Shown here: piece after piece, positions 1 to 7,043 of the stretch
How the letters are laid out: each line of letters starts with the position of its first letter
Numbering within the stretch: position 1 is the stretch's first letter
Program-made: the position numbers and the translations under genes
The notes under the pieces: model-generated
The model's input: the letters and a program-made list of their open reading frames with translations, nothing else
What the model was told of the DNA's origin: nothing
Databases searched by the model: none
Virus record (IMG/VR): IMGVR_UViG_3300036900_000119
Location: 1 to 58,693 of that record
Length of the DNA: 58,693 nt
From: a virus
Direction: 5' to 3' (one strand)

Positions 1-126
1 AAAAAAAGCATAGAACCCAATCCAGTTCGCATCGTGTTGCCCGTATACGCTGTCCCGAACGCTGTCCCAAACGCTGGCCCCAACGCTGGCCCAAACGCTG
101 TCCCCAACGCTGTCCCGAACGCTGTC
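1..126. repeat. Direct terminal repeat, left copy
   Basis: The first 126 bases are identical to the last 126. The run starts with seven A residues and goes into the 12-bp repeat array. This is either an overlap left by assembling a circular or permuted molecule, or a true short terminal repeat. It cuts through one minus-strand gene, so the ends are probably artificial. Confidence 0.97.
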
Positions 127-711
127 CCAAACGCTGGCCCAAACGCTGTCCCCAACGCTGGCCCGAACGCTGTCCCCAACGCTGGCCCGAACGCTGGCCC
201 GAACGCTGTCCCCAACGCTGTCCCGAACGCTGTCCCGAACGCTGGCCCCAACGCTGTCCCCAACGCTGGCCCAAACGCTGTCCCCAACGCTGTCCCGAAC
301 GCTGGCCCAAACGCTGTCCCCAACGCTGTCCCAAACGCTGGCCCAAACGCTGCCCCCAACGCTGTCCCGAACGCTGTCCCGAACGCTGGCCCCAACGCTG
401 TCCCGAACGCTGGCCCCAACGCTGGCCCCGACGCTGGCCCCAACGCTGTCCCGAACGCTGGCCCGAACGCTGTCCCGAACGCTGTCCCCGAATTTGGCTT
501 CCAATAGGATTGCCCGCGTCAACCCTTGGGATAGCGGCGAACCGCACCACACGATTTTTGGAATCGGTAGATCGGCGGCTGCATACGCAGCGACAATACC
601 CGATTCAGCCTTCGATCGCTCTGCTGGAGCGGTGCAAAGGCCGACCGATTTCCAACGATGCACAAACTCAGGAAACCGCTCCTCTTGTGCTTTGGTTAAT
701 TTGGTAATCAT
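1..711 (-). CDS. DUF6745-type protein, N-terminal part with tetrapeptide repeats (continues at 58567 downward)
   Basis: The gene starts with ATG at 711, two bases after the stop of the upstream gene. It reads leftward through the repeat array, off the left end, and on at 58567 to a stop at 58004, giving 1275 nt and 424 residues. Residues 1-77 form a non-repetitive head that begins [16 protein letters not shown] and contains IVWCGSPL, as in DUF6745 proteins. Residues 78-221 are 36 units of V-[R/W/G]-[D/A]-S, with one unit VGGS. The frame stays open throughout, and the family's own V-Y-G-Q-H-D-A-N-W junction follows directly. The plus-strand Ala-Val/Gly-Pro-Asn ORF over the same bases is a shadow. 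Molecular function is unknown for the family. The repeat number may be wrong because short reads collapse such arrays. Confidence 0.88.
   Translation of the reverse strand, partial: MITKLTKAQEERFPEFVHRWKSVGLCTAPAERSKAESGIVAAYAAADLPIPKIVWCGSPLSQGLTRAILLEAKFGDSVRDSVRASVRDSVGASVGASVGASVRDSVGASVRDSVRDSVGGSVWASVWDSVGDSVWASVRDSVGDSVWASVGDSVGASVRDSVRDSVGDSVRASVRASVGDSVRASVGDSVWASVWDSVRDSVGDSVWASVGASVWDSVRDSVYGQHDANWIGFYAFF
49..480. repeat. 12-bp coding tandem repeat, 36 units
   Basis: Thirty-six contiguous units of GCTG[T/G]CCC[G/A/C]AAC fill 49-480 with no indels. Variation is confined to two positions apart from units 26 and 32. Because the unit is four codons long, every frame is a tetrapeptide repeat. 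Only the minus frame (Val-Arg/Trp/Gly-Asp/Ala-Ser) is flanked on both sides by recognisable protein sequence. The ordering of the variant units looks irregular, as expected from repeated unit gain and loss. Confidence 0.97.
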
Positions 712-713
712 GG

Positions 714-1040
714 CTAGTCCGCAACACGGCGTTCACCTGCTGGATCATATTCTCGTTGGCGCACGATGCGGTAAGCGCCCGGTGGGATCGTGATGGTTGC
801 GTGTTCCTGATGCTCCAAGAGCGCGTTTCCTTCCTTCACAAGCAAGAACAATTCGTCCTGCGATGGTACTTCAAGGAGGTCCACACTGGGACGATCAGCT
901 ATGGTGTGATTGTGGCCTGTAACTTCTCCCTCGGCCAACACCAAGCGACGATGTTTGGCTTTAGCGCGTTTGGCCGCGGTTGGGATTTCCGCTATCGGCA
1001 CGATGAGAATGTCACCCTGCCGGAATATGTTTTTGTTCAT
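714..1040 (-). CDS. Small QGD-motif protein, partner of the DUF6745 gene
   Basis: This 108-residue protein has RQGDILIVP near the start, RRLVLAEGEVTGHNH in the middle (about residues 31-45), a LLEHQEHATITIPPG stretch and an RIVRQREYDP end. I recall this layout from a small conserved protein usually encoded next to DUF6745 genes in bacteria. That is knowledge from memory, not a search. Its stop lies two bases before the DUF6745 start, so the pair is co-translated. The conserved His residues (GHNH, EHQEH) could bind metal, but no activity is known. No clear Shine-Dalgarno sequence precedes the ATG. Confidence 0.88.
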   Translation of the reverse strand: MNKNIFRQGDILIVPIAEIPTAAKRAKAKHRRLVLAEGEVTGHNHTIADRPSVDLLEVPSQDELFLLVKEGNALLEHQEHATITIPPGAYRIVRQREYDPAGERRVAD

Positions 1041-1061
1041 GTTTTTGGGGGTTGGTTGGGT

Positions 1062-1232
1062 TTACTTCGTTCGGATGGGGTACTTCTCCAGCAAAGCCTT
1101 CAAGACAAGCTCCTCCTTCGAGGCTCCGCTCCGGTATTTCTCGGCCCCCATCCAGATCACAACGTCCAGCGGGAGGCGCACGTTTTGTTTGATCAGTTTC
1201 TTTCGTTCGTTATCCTGAATCTTCGCTGGCAT
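1062..1232 (-). CDS. Small ribbon-helix-helix-like protein
   Basis: A 56-residue ORF starting MPAKIQDNERKKL is chosen instead of a 108-codon extension, whose upstream part looks non-coding. The segment QNVRLPLDVVIWMGAEKYRSG followed by a basic C-terminal helix resembles the beta-strand/two-helix layout of ribbon-helix-helix DNA-binding proteins. It is first in the leftward operon with the QGD and DUF6745 genes, 21 bases upstream of the former. It faces away from the ASCH gene across a short divergent region, so it may regulate that promoter. That role is inference. Confidence 0.6.
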   Translation of the reverse strand: MPAKIQDNERKKLIKQNVRLPLDVVIWMGAEKYRSGASKEELVLKALLEKYPIRTK

Positions 1233-1320
1233 GGACGGACTTTGGCATCTCCCAAGAAATAGTGCAAGTACTTTTTCCGTTTTTCTTGACACACAAGAAA
1301 ATAACGCGCACAGTGCCCGC

Positions 1321-1755
1321 ATGACCAAACCAAACCTTCGCACCATATCCCTCTGGCAACCGTGGGCTTCAGCCATGGCAAGTGGCATAAAAAGAAACGA
1401 AACGCGATCCTGGTTTCTAGGACACCGAGGGGATCTCGTGATCTGTTCAGCTAAACGGAAACCTACCCCCGAAGAAGTCGGAGGAGATTACGACGAAGCT
1501 CTTAAATTGCCGTACGGCTTCGCTCTCTGCGTTGTGGAAGTAAGCGAGTGCGTTCCAAGCGACTTGTTCCACGGCCCGAATGCACTTCCTTTGGCGAGCG
1601 AAGAACGTGAGCTTGGAGACTACACTCCGGGCCGATGGATATGGCTGACTCAAAACTGCCGCAAGCTCAAACAGCCTGTGCCAATTAAGGGGCATCAAGG
1701 ACTCTGGTTACTCGATGACGCCACGAACTCCGATGTTCTTCACATGCTGCCATGA
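1321..1755 (+). CDS. ASCH domain protein
   Basis: A 144-residue protein. The start at MTKPNLRTISLWQPWAS places the family signature ISLWQPWA at the N-terminus; a 30-codon upstream extension is rejected. It continues with GIKRNETRSW, a strand HRGDLVICSAKR, ALCVVEVSEC and a terminal GHQGLWLLDD, all typical of ASCH domains. These domains are RNA-binding or RNA-modifying-like folds, often encoded by phages. It is first of a plus-strand run in which each start overlaps the previous stop. Confidence 0.85.
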   Translation: MTKPNLRTISLWQPWASAMASGIKRNETRSWFLGHRGDLVICSAKRKPTPEEVGGDYDEALKLPYGFALCVVEVSECVPSDLFHGPNALPLASEERELGDYTPGRWIWLTQNCRKLKQPVPIKGHQGLWLLDDATNSDVLHMLP

Positions 1756-2015
1756 AACTCCTGCGCGACCTCGCCCCGTGGCTCGTGTTCATCTGCGCAT
1801 TGCCTTTCGCCTGGAGCACTCACCAATGGCGACAGCGCGCTCTCCGCGCCGAAAGACTGGTCGCCGCATACAAACAGGACACGCTCGTGCTCAAAACCCA
1901 AATCAAACTGCTGGAAATCCGCATCCAAGCTTTATCCCGTCCCACCGTTAAATCCACTGGGATACCCATCACGCCCGATCAAATTGAAGCCTCCGAAGAC
2001 GAGGAAACACCATGA
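1752..2015 (+). CDS. Small membrane protein with coiled coil
   Basis: An 87-residue protein. Residues about 8-22 (APWLVFICALPFAWS) form one hydrophobic segment. A charged helix follows (RALRAERLVAAYKQDTLVLK) that could form a coiled coil, and the tail is acidic. The start overlaps the ASCH stop by four bases (ATGA). No family recognised; topology suggests an inner-membrane protein with a cytoplasmic or periplasmic helix. Confidence 0.7.
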   Translation: MKLLRDLAPWLVFICALPFAWSTHQWRQRALRAERLVAAYKQDTLVLKTQIKLLEIRIQALSRPTVKSTGIPITPDQIEASEDEETP

Positions 2016-2518
2016 ACATAGACCAAACCAAAATCGAACAAGCCGTCACGGAACAAGCGGTGGCGTCACTTGTTGAAACCCTAACCGACCATGACCACGA
2101 GATCGCAAGCACCATTCGCAATAAAGCATCAGAGCTTATTCTCAAACGTGTAAACCAAGCCATCGACGATGAAATTCTTCGAGTCGTCCAAGGTGGCCTC
2201 GAAGAGATTATGTTCCCTTGTACCAACGCTTACGGAGAGGCAAAGCGTCCAGATCGAACACTAAAGGAGTTTATCGCTGAAAAAGTAAACGAAGTCTTCA
2301 CTGAATATGTGGACGGCGAAGGTCGGCCAACGAAAGACTCGTGGCACACGCGAGACCCGAAGAATCGCCGCGTGATCCGCATAGTTGACGCTGCTGTGAA
2401 GTCCAAGATTCAGGATGACATAACCGCCGCCGCTAACACCGTAAAAACCACGATCAACAACCATATTGCGGAGTTTATCAAGATCCAACTGAACGAGCTA
2501 ACAGCAAAACTAAAATGA
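2012..2518 (+). CDS. Hypothetical helical protein
   Basis: This 168-residue protein is charged, predicted helical and free of membrane segments. The middle has a conserved-looking FPCTNAYGEAKRPDRTLKEF stretch. A DRTLKEFIAEKV motif followed by regular heptad-like Ile/Val/Leu spacing suggests an oligomeric helical protein. It resembles small phage accessory proteins, but I cannot name a family. It overlaps both neighbours by four bases. Confidence 0.75.
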   Translation: MNIDQTKIEQAVTEQAVASLVETLTDHDHEIASTIRNKASELILKRVNQAIDDEILRVVQGGLEEIMFPCTNAYGEAKRPDRTLKEFIAEKVNEVFTEYVDGEGRPTKDSWHTRDPKNRRVIRIVDAAVKSKIQDDITAAANTVKTTINNHIAEFIKIQLNELTAKLK

Positions 2519-2763
2519 CCATCACCACATCCATCGACCTCGATGCCGAAATCACTTTCGATTACCAACGCGCTCGCCGTGGTGCCCGCGATTCACTCGG
2601 CGGCATACGCGGAGCAGGCCCACCACTCGAACCCGACGAGCCCGAGAGCGTCGAGATTACGAGCGTGACGGTGCTGGGGATAAGCCTGCCGCTCGACGAT
2701 CTGCCGCAATCGCTCATGGAACGCTTGGAGCAAGAGGCGCTGGAGGCGGCCACGGAGGAATGA
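2515..2763 (+). CDS. Hypothetical acidic protein
   Basis: An 82-residue acidic protein starting MTITTSIDLDAEITFDYQRA. It contains SVTVLGISLPLDDLPQSL and ends in Glu/Ala-rich sequence. No family recognised. The start overlaps the previous stop and the stop overlaps the next start, so it belongs to the same translationally coupled run. Confidence 0.7.
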   Translation: MTITTSIDLDAEITFDYQRARRGARDSLGGIRGAGPPLEPDEPESVEITSVTVLGISLPLDDLPQSLMERLEQEALEAATEE

Positions 2764-3026
2764 ACACCCCACCCCGCTGCCCCACCTGCAACGCGCCCAT
2801 GACCGGGCGCACCGTGTCCCCCGATCACCTGCCCGCTGCGACCACCACCTACCTTTGCGAACGCTGTTGCACCAGGCTCACCGTAACCGCCAAGAATCTG
2901 CGCTACGTGCCCCCACCAACGCGGGAAGAGAGCGACAAACAAGAGCGGAGGCACGCCTACACTTGGAAGCCTAAGCGCCCAAGTGCCCCTTCGCCTTTAA
3001 CTCCACCAGCAAACCCACCAGGATGA
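2760..3026 (+). CDS. Small zinc-ribbon protein
   Basis: An 88-residue protein with two cysteine pairs, CPTC near residues 8-11 and CERCC near residues 33-37, spaced like a zinc ribbon. The C-terminal tail is Pro- and Lys-rich. A role in binding nucleic acid or protein is plausible but unproven. It overlaps both neighbours by four bases. Confidence 0.7.
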   Translation: MNTPPRCPTCNAPMTGRTVSPDHLPAATTTYLCERCCTRLTVTAKNLRYVPPPTREESDKQERRHAYTWKPKRPSAPSPLTPPANPPG

Positions 3027-3274
3027 AACGTAACCATTGGAAAACCTCTCTCGATTGGCGCGAGCCGTGGATTGATCGCATGGGTTTGATTGTCGCCCTC
3101 GGAGGCGAAGAACGCTTTACTCACCTGCGAGCCTTTAAGAAAGATATGCGAGTCAAACTCACCGTGGACGAACGACAAGCTTTGAAAGCGGCCATCCAAG
3201 CCCGCTTCACCCCTACCAACGGAGAGGATGGCTGCGCCTCGGGGGTTTCTGCGGTGAAGGAAGCAATGGAATAA
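3023..3274 (+). CDS. Hypothetical protein, last gene of the 1.3-3.3 kb run
   Basis: An 83-residue ORF starting MKRNHWKTSLDWREPWIDRM. It is basic, has the motif KLTVDERQALKAAIQARF and no transmembrane segment. The start overlaps the previous stop (ATGA). No family recognised. It is the last recognisable plus-strand gene before about 640 bp without protein genes. Confidence 0.65.
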   Translation: MKRNHWKTSLDWREPWIDRMGLIVALGGEERFTHLRAFKKDMRVKLTVDERQALKAAIQARFTPTNGEDGCASGVSAVKEAME

Positions 3275-3604
3275 CCAGCCCCCGGGCCTCAGGAACTTAA
3301 TCATTGATTCATGGACAACGGCTGGAAACGCGAACTCCCCGCAAGCGCAGAGAGTTGCTAGGACCAAATCACCGACCCTATGGTGTCCGTGTGGTTTCCA
3401 GCTCGTGATCTTCCGGCCCATGCGGTCTCCCAGCCTCGGCCTTGACTCTCTCGCGGTCTGATCACGCTTTCGGAGCCTCGCGCCGCTTATGCTTCGGCGG
3501 TTGCTCGTCATTTATTAAGGGCGGCGGTTATCCCTCGCCCTGCATGTAACCACCCCGCAGCCCGACAAACTCGATCTCTGGAGGGTGATCGCGGTGCTGA
3601 ATGC

Positions 3605-3639
3605 CTGAAAAAGAAACGCCGCTCCAGTCACGGAGCGGC
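3605..3639 (-). terminator. Rho-independent terminator for leftward transcription
   Basis: A perfect 8-bp stem GCCGCTCC/GGAGCGGC with a six-base loop lies at 3618-3639. On the minus strand it is followed by GTTTCTTTTTC, a U-rich tract. It would stop leftward transcripts from the 3.9-7.0 kb operon before they reach the plus-strand genes. On the plus strand the downstream sequence is not T-rich, so termination there should be weaker. Confidence 0.75.
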
Positions 3640-3737
3640 CCTTCAAATTGCGTCCAGGTCTAGCATCCCGAGTGACAAGTCCCGGTCTGCCGCGCTTTCA
3701 CACGACAGGGCCTTGACGCTTGAAGCTCTTAAAATTC

Positions 3738-3769
3738 GGAGGAGTTTCATGTCATTGACTGGATGCTAA
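3738..3769 (+). other. Six-codon minigene with strong Shine-Dalgarno
   Basis: GGAGGAG at 3738-3744 is followed at normal spacing by ATG and five codons, then TAA (MSLTGC). The ribosome site is stronger than those of most real genes here. It could be a leader peptide, a decoy or chance. No downstream plus-strand gene follows to be regulated. Confidence 0.25.
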
Positions 3770-3917
3770 CCAGCACACCCAGAGCGTGACACGCGCCCCC
3801 ATCGCGGTCAAGGGTTTTGTTCTTCACTAGCGGGCTTCGGGGTGCAACCGCTGTCCCTTGTCCCGCGCATAAGTTCCTTTCCTTTCTCGGTGTGCATTGA
3901 TCGACGCTGATTCCTCC

Positions 3918-4121
3918 CTAATCCGGAAAGAAAGCGCCCCGATAAAACTCCATGCTCCCGCCCACGGACAGCGTGAACACGACATGGCAGGCGTTGGTTT
4001 CGTGGCCCGCTGCAACGATCTGCGCCCGGTCGCCAAGAGTGAACACGTACCATGAGCCTGCTCCGGGTGTCGTGAAGCGGAGCACCAAGGCGGCGGTGGC
4101 GATGGATACGGAGAGGGTCAT
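3918..4121 (-). CDS. Hypothetical protein
   Basis: A 67-residue ORF starting MTLSVSIATAALVLRFTTPG, chosen because its ATG overlaps the stop of the upstream gene (ATGA). The composition is beta-rich with SWYVFTLGDRAQIVAAGHE. Pattern and size suggest a small structural or accessory protein; no family recognised. It is the last gene of the leftward operon before the 3618-3639 terminator. Confidence 0.6.
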   Translation of the reverse strand: MTLSVSIATAALVLRFTTPGAGSWYVFTLGDRAQIVAAGHETNACHVVFTLSVGGSMEFYRGAFFPD

Positions 4122-4429
4122 TGTCCGGCCTCTAGGTCCATGCAAGCGCCACAGATACCCATCCGGATGTCTTCGTCACCCCGAAGCACCTCGCCGCATT
4201 TCTCGCAAGAGGGGCGGATTGCTTGGGGTCGAGCGTATGGCGGCAACCACAAGGCGGGGTCTATCCCGTTAACGGTTTCCGTAAAGCTCTTAGCTGCAAA
4301 GCTCAAGTCGTGCTCGGCTTTGAGTTCGGCTCTGTCGTTGCACTCTCTTAAAACGTGAGCGTAACGCAGTGCGGCGAGCCTAAGCTGGAGATTGGCGGCA
4401 GACAGGAGGGCGTGCTGTTCAGTAGTCAT
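4118..4429 (-). CDS. Small zinc-finger protein
   Basis: A 103-residue protein starting MTTEQHALLSAANLQLRLAA. A helical N-terminal half is followed by a CEKC...CGAC pair near the C-terminus (about residues 76-97), which fits a single treble-clef or zinc-ribbon site. The start overlaps the upstream stop by four bases; a longer ORF upstream is rejected for this reason. Function unknown. Confidence 0.7.
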   Translation of the reverse strand: MTTEQHALLSAANLQLRLAALRYAHVLRECNDRAELKAEHDLSFAAKSFTETVNGIDPALWLPPYARPQAIRPSCEKCGEVLRGDEDIRMGICGACMDLEAGQ

Positions 4430-4635
4430 GGCTTTATTCGAGCTTGAGCGCGACGGGCTAAGTGAAGTTCCACCAACGGCTTTCGTAGCTCTCGCACAGT
4501 AGATCGATATTGGCGTCCGGCAATGCTGTAAGGGTTCAGCCATTCAGCGCGTTTGACGAAAGCCGAGACAGCGCGCTCCAGGTCGGCTTGCGCGGCCTCG
4601 ACGCTCTTGATGGTGAGCTTGACTCCGGTTTTCAT
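4426..4635 (-). CDS. Hypothetical helical protein
   Basis: A 69-residue ORF starting MKTGVKLTIKSVEAAQADLE, basic and helical, ending RAQARIKP. The ATG at 4635 overlaps the upstream stop (ATGA) and is preferred over one eight codons earlier. No family recognised. Confidence 0.6.
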   Translation of the reverse strand: MKTGVKLTIKSVEAAQADLERAVSAFVKRAEWLNPYSIAGRQYRSTVRELRKPLVELHLARRAQARIKP

Positions 4636-4754
4636 GGCAAAGGATGCAAAACTGTCCACAACATCATGGCGCAGAACACGATCTGGCCAACGGCGAGGCA
4701 GGCGATTACGATTAGCCCACTGAAAACGACTTGATCCTGGCGGTGGCCGTTCAT
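4632..4754 (-). CDS. Tiny single-span membrane protein
   Basis: A 40-residue ORF, MNGHRQDQVVFSGLIVIACL and onward, that is almost entirely one hydrophobic helix. ATG at 4754 overlaps the stop of the next gene upstream, and its own stop overlaps the following start, which supports translation despite its size. Role unknown. Confidence 0.55.
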   Translation of the reverse strand: MNGHRQDQVVFSGLIVIACLAVGQIVFCAMMLWTVLHPLP

Positions 4755-4909
4755 AACGCGCAGAGGGCGACGAACGCGCCCCCGAAGATCACGGCACCCG
4801 CAAGGAACCCGATGGCAAACTCCCACAGGAAGGCCCAACGGCGCTTGCCGGAGGCACCCTGGAGCGATTCTGACGGGTTTTGGGTGTCCTTATGGTGGTC
4901 TGGGGTCAT
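4751..4909 (-). CDS. Tiny membrane protein
   Basis: A 52-residue ORF found by following ATGA couplings: start at 4909 inside the stop of the upstream gene, stop inside the next start. About 25 polar residues (MTPDHHKDTQNPSESL) precede one hydrophobic segment FLWEFAIGFLAGAVIFGGAF. It looks like a cytoplasmic tail plus one membrane span. No family recognised. Confidence 0.6.
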   Translation of the reverse strand: MTPDHHKDTQNPSESLQGASGKRRWAFLWEFAIGFLAGAVIFGGAFVALCAL

Positions 4910-5163
4910 AACAGCGCGTTCTGGAGTTCCAGCTGTGCCGCAAACCGATCCTTGCGCCCTAGGTGGATCAAGGCGCGCCGAATGGCCAAGTCAAGTTTCT
5001 CGCACCGGGCGCGCTCGAATAGCGCAGCGTCCAGGGCGGTTTGCTCGGCCGGCGAGCGCGGCTCGGTTACGGCGATAAGGTGCTGGCGCTCGGGGGTGGA
5101 GTCGTCAAAGAGCGCCTTGGTTGCGGCGTTGCACGCGGCGTATTGGCGTTTGGTTTCGTTCAT
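4906..5163 (-). CDS. Hypothetical protein
   Basis: An 85-residue charged helical protein (MNETKRQYAACNAATKALFD) with EPRSPAEQTALDAALFERAR and a final LGRKDRFAAQLELQNALL. No family recognised. It overlaps the downstream membrane gene by four bases and is separated from the next upstream gene by 65 bases. Confidence 0.65.
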   Translation of the reverse strand: MNETKRQYAACNAATKALFDDSTPERQHLIAVTEPRSPAEQTALDAALFERARCEKLDLAIRRALIHLGRKDRFAAQLELQNALL

Positions 5164-5228
5164 AGTTTGGTTTTGTCGGACGCTTAACGCATCCCTGCCG
5201 CCGTCTGCGAACGGCGGACGGGAGGGGT

Positions 5229-5624
5229 TTAGGCCGCGACAGGTTTAGCCGTTAAAAACGCCTCAAATGTCCAACTCGTTTTAGGTTGCCATCCATCGGG
5301 CACCTTGCCCGCGTCCAACTCGTCTTCGTCGATGAAGTAAACGCGCTGGTTGGGCACATCACACACCAGGATGGGATATTCGTTGTCGCTTAATCCGGTC
5401 GAGATACCAAAGCCGGTTTCCTCGTTTTCGCTGCCCTTAACTAGCTCGCAAAAGATGATCCGCGCCAAGTAGCTTTCATCGGACCAGCGTTGGCGGCGGG
5501 CCAATGCGGTGCGAAGTGTCTGCTCGATTTCCGAGCCGGACCAATGCGTGTAGAACCAGACTTGCTCCGGTGCGTCTTTTGAGTCTCCGTGTTGCAATAC
5601 TGCGATGTTTCCTCTGTCTCCCAT
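5229..5624 (-). CDS. Conserved phage protein of the MGDRGNI type
   Basis: A 131-residue protein. The N-terminus MGDRGNIAVLQ, the block VWFYTHWSGSEIEQTLRTAL, YLARIIFCELVKG, and ETGFGISTGLSDNEYPILV match, by memory, a widespread small protein family in phages and actinobacteria. Its function has not been established as far as I know. The start agrees with the family N-terminus. Confidence 0.85.
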   Translation of the reverse strand: MGDRGNIAVLQHGDSKDAPEQVWFYTHWSGSEIEQTLRTALARRQRWSDESYLARIIFCELVKGSENEETGFGISTGLSDNEYPILVCDVPNQRVYFIDEDELDAGKVPDGWQPKTSWTFEAFLTAKPVAA

Positions 5625-5669
5625 AGGTTTTAGTGTGGTTTGTGGTTTTGTCAGTGGTTTACCGAAAGG

Positions 5670-5897
5670 TTAAATGATCGTGGTCCCGTCTTTCTCGCAA
5701 TATTCCCAATACTGAATGCGCCAACGGTTGTAATTCTCCGACCGGCAGAAGCGGCGGATGGCATCCTCACGAGTTTTGCCGCTGTCGTAGCAAAGCGGCT
5801 CGGGCGTCACTTCGTAGGTTGGCGCATTCATTCCACCGTGGTCGATCAGCCTCTTGCCGTGGACCGCCAGGATATATTGAAAGCCGGTGTTTCTCAT
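5670..5897 (-). CDS. Hypothetical protein
   Basis: A 75-residue ORF, MRNTGFQYILAVHGKRLIDH, with RRFCRSENYNRWRIQYWEYC, rich in aromatic residues. No family recognised. ATG overlaps the stop of the upstream gene by four bases. Confidence 0.6.
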   Translation of the reverse strand: MRNTGFQYILAVHGKRLIDHGGMNAPTYEVTPEPLCYDSGKTREDAIRRFCRSENYNRWRIQYWEYCEKDGTTII

Positions 5898-6319
5898 AAG
5901 CCAGGGTCCGCGTCAGATGTCACGGTGTTTCCGTCGAACGCGCCGCCGCATTGCGATTCGTCAAAGAAAATCCCAGGGTATTCAATGCGTCCGGTTTTCG
6001 GGTTGATGCGCTTCTCTTCGATCCTCACGAACTTGGGTTGCTGTTGCGCTGCACGGGTCCAAGCGTCGGTGTAGGTCGGCTCAGGCTGCCAAGATGCAGC
6101 GCGCTCGAAGGAACCGACAGGAAAGCTCACGTCGCGGACGTAATCACCACCGGCCGACACGCACTTAACGAGGTGCGCCACGTCCTGAGCCGCGCAAGTG
6201 AAGCGGCACCCGCCGCAGCGGACGAGCACTTGGCAGAGCCGGTCCAGGGCGATGAGCGCGGGCAGGTCGGTGTCACGAAGGAACGAATGGCTTTGAATGA
6301 ATTGCTGGAGTTTGTTCAT
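5894..6319 (-). CDS. Hypothetical protein
   Basis: A 141-residue protein starting MNKLQQFIQSHSFLRDTDLP. CGGCRFTC (about residues 35-42) could be a small metal site. The C-terminal half has RIEEKRINPKTGRIEYPGIF. No family recognised. It is followed directly by the next minus-strand start. Confidence 0.6.
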   Translation of the reverse strand: MNKLQQFIQSHSFLRDTDLPALIALDRLCQVLVRCGGCRFTCAAQDVAHLVKCVSAGGDYVRDVSFPVGSFERAASWQPEPTYTDAWTRAAQQQPKFVRIEEKRINPKTGRIEYPGIFFDESQCGGAFDGNTVTSDADPGL

Positions 6320-6351
6320 GTGGTTTGTTGGTGGTTACTGTGCGGAAAAGT

Positions 6352-6840
6352 CTACGCCATCGCCATTTCTGCCGGTTGCTCAATAGGCGCGCCCGTCTCG
6401 ATCTCATGGGTTTGCGAAATGTCGAACACCGTGCCGATAATGAAGCGGGTATCGTTATCGCCTTCCGGTGTGCCATCGGGCACGGCTGAATTGCTGGTGC
6501 TGCCGTCCAGCGGGGTGTCATTCTTGCGCCCGCCACACGGCACCCAGATCATCATTCCATGCTGGCCCTTGGTGACGGCCCGGCCGTGCTTCTGCCATTG
6601 GCGAAAGCCACCAACAACGGAAGCGTTCGGGCATTGCAGGGCAATCAACATCATGTTGCCCAGACTCAAGACGTGGCCATCAGCGGTCATAAGGCCCATT
6701 TTATTCGTGATTTGAATGCGCTGTAGTTCCGGCATATCGGCAACCGTTTTCCACAGAACGCGGAATTTGGCGCGACGTTCATCACGCTTGGCTTGTTGGT
6801 CTGGTGTCAGGGTTCGGCGTTTCCAGGTTTGGTTTTGCAT
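6352..6840 (-). CDS. ArdC-type N-terminal domain protein
   Basis: A 162-residue protein. The core NASVVGGFRQWQKHGRAVTK (about residues 72-91), GQHGMMIWVP and RFIIGTVFDISQT match the N-terminal single-stranded-DNA-binding domain of ArdC-like antirestriction proteins. The zinc metallopeptidase half usual in full-length ArdC is absent. It may protect incoming DNA or bind single-stranded DNA during replication. It is second in the leftward operon next to the 7.0-7.3 kb control region. Confidence 0.75.
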   Translation of the reverse strand: MQNQTWKRRTLTPDQQAKRDERRAKFRVLWKTVADMPELQRIQITNKMGLMTADGHVLSLGNMMLIALQCPNASVVGGFRQWQKHGRAVTKGQHGMMIWVPCGGRKNDTPLDGSTSNSAVPDGTPEGDNDTRFIIGTVFDISQTHEIETGAPIEQPAEMAMA

Positions 6841-7043
6841 ACCCCATTGCTAGCAGTATCGGTGCCAGCCAGGGTGCCTTGCTTCGTTTCCCTGAGTTTC
6901 TTCTGGCGCGCCAGTCCTCCAGCTCGGGCAATGGCTTGGCGCTGGACGGGGTTTAGATCACGAAAACGGCCTTGTACACCGCGTTTGCCTATGTCGCTAT
7001 ACCATTGGCGCACGGCCTTTGGTGCTGTGGATTTATTGCTCAT
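6807..7043 (-). CDS. Small basic protein, first gene of the leftward operon
   Basis: A 78-residue Lys/Arg-rich protein starting MSNKSTAPKAVRQWYSDIGK; a 13-codon longer start is rejected. RDLNPVQRQAIARAGGLARQ suggests a DNA-binding helix. It is closest to the TGTCTTG boxes at 7128-7272 and overlaps the ArdC-like gene by 34 bases. It could be the regulator of this region, but that is inference. Confidence 0.55.
   Translation of the reverse strand: MSNKSTAPKAVRQWYSDIGKRGVQGRFRDLNPVQRQAIARAGGLARQKKLRETKQGTLAGTDTASNGVCKTKPGNAEP

Larger units (their letters stand above)
3275..3917. other. Non-coding region with hairpins
   Basis: No convincing protein gene covers this stretch; the ORFs on either strand read as shadows. 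It contains a strong hairpin at 3618-3639, a weaker hairpin near 3523-3548 (AGGGCG/CGCCCT), and one perfect ribosome-binding site in front of a six-codon ORF (3749-3769). I saw no tRNA cloverleaf. It lies between plus-strand genes ending and minus-strand genes ending, so at least one terminator is expected here. Confidence 0.6.

Noticed and set aside
49-480. CRISPR array
   Set aside because: Contiguous 12-bp units with no spacers; it is a coding tandem repeat.
34-507. 157-codon plus-strand ORF of Ala-Val/Gly-Pro-Asn repeats
   Set aside because: It has no recognisable flanks, whereas the minus frame of the same bases joins a DUF6745 head and tail. A 12-bp repeat leaves every frame open.
494-793. 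99-codon plus-strand ORF
   Set aside because: Antisense to the DUF6745 head and the QGD gene, both of which read as real protein.
2957-3511. 184-codon minus ORF
   Set aside because: Mostly antisense to the zinc-ribbon gene and its neighbour, with unlikely composition.
3275-3917. tRNA or small RNA gene
   Set aside because: Hairpins are present but no tRNA arm pattern with CCA end was seen; I cannot exclude an ncRNA.
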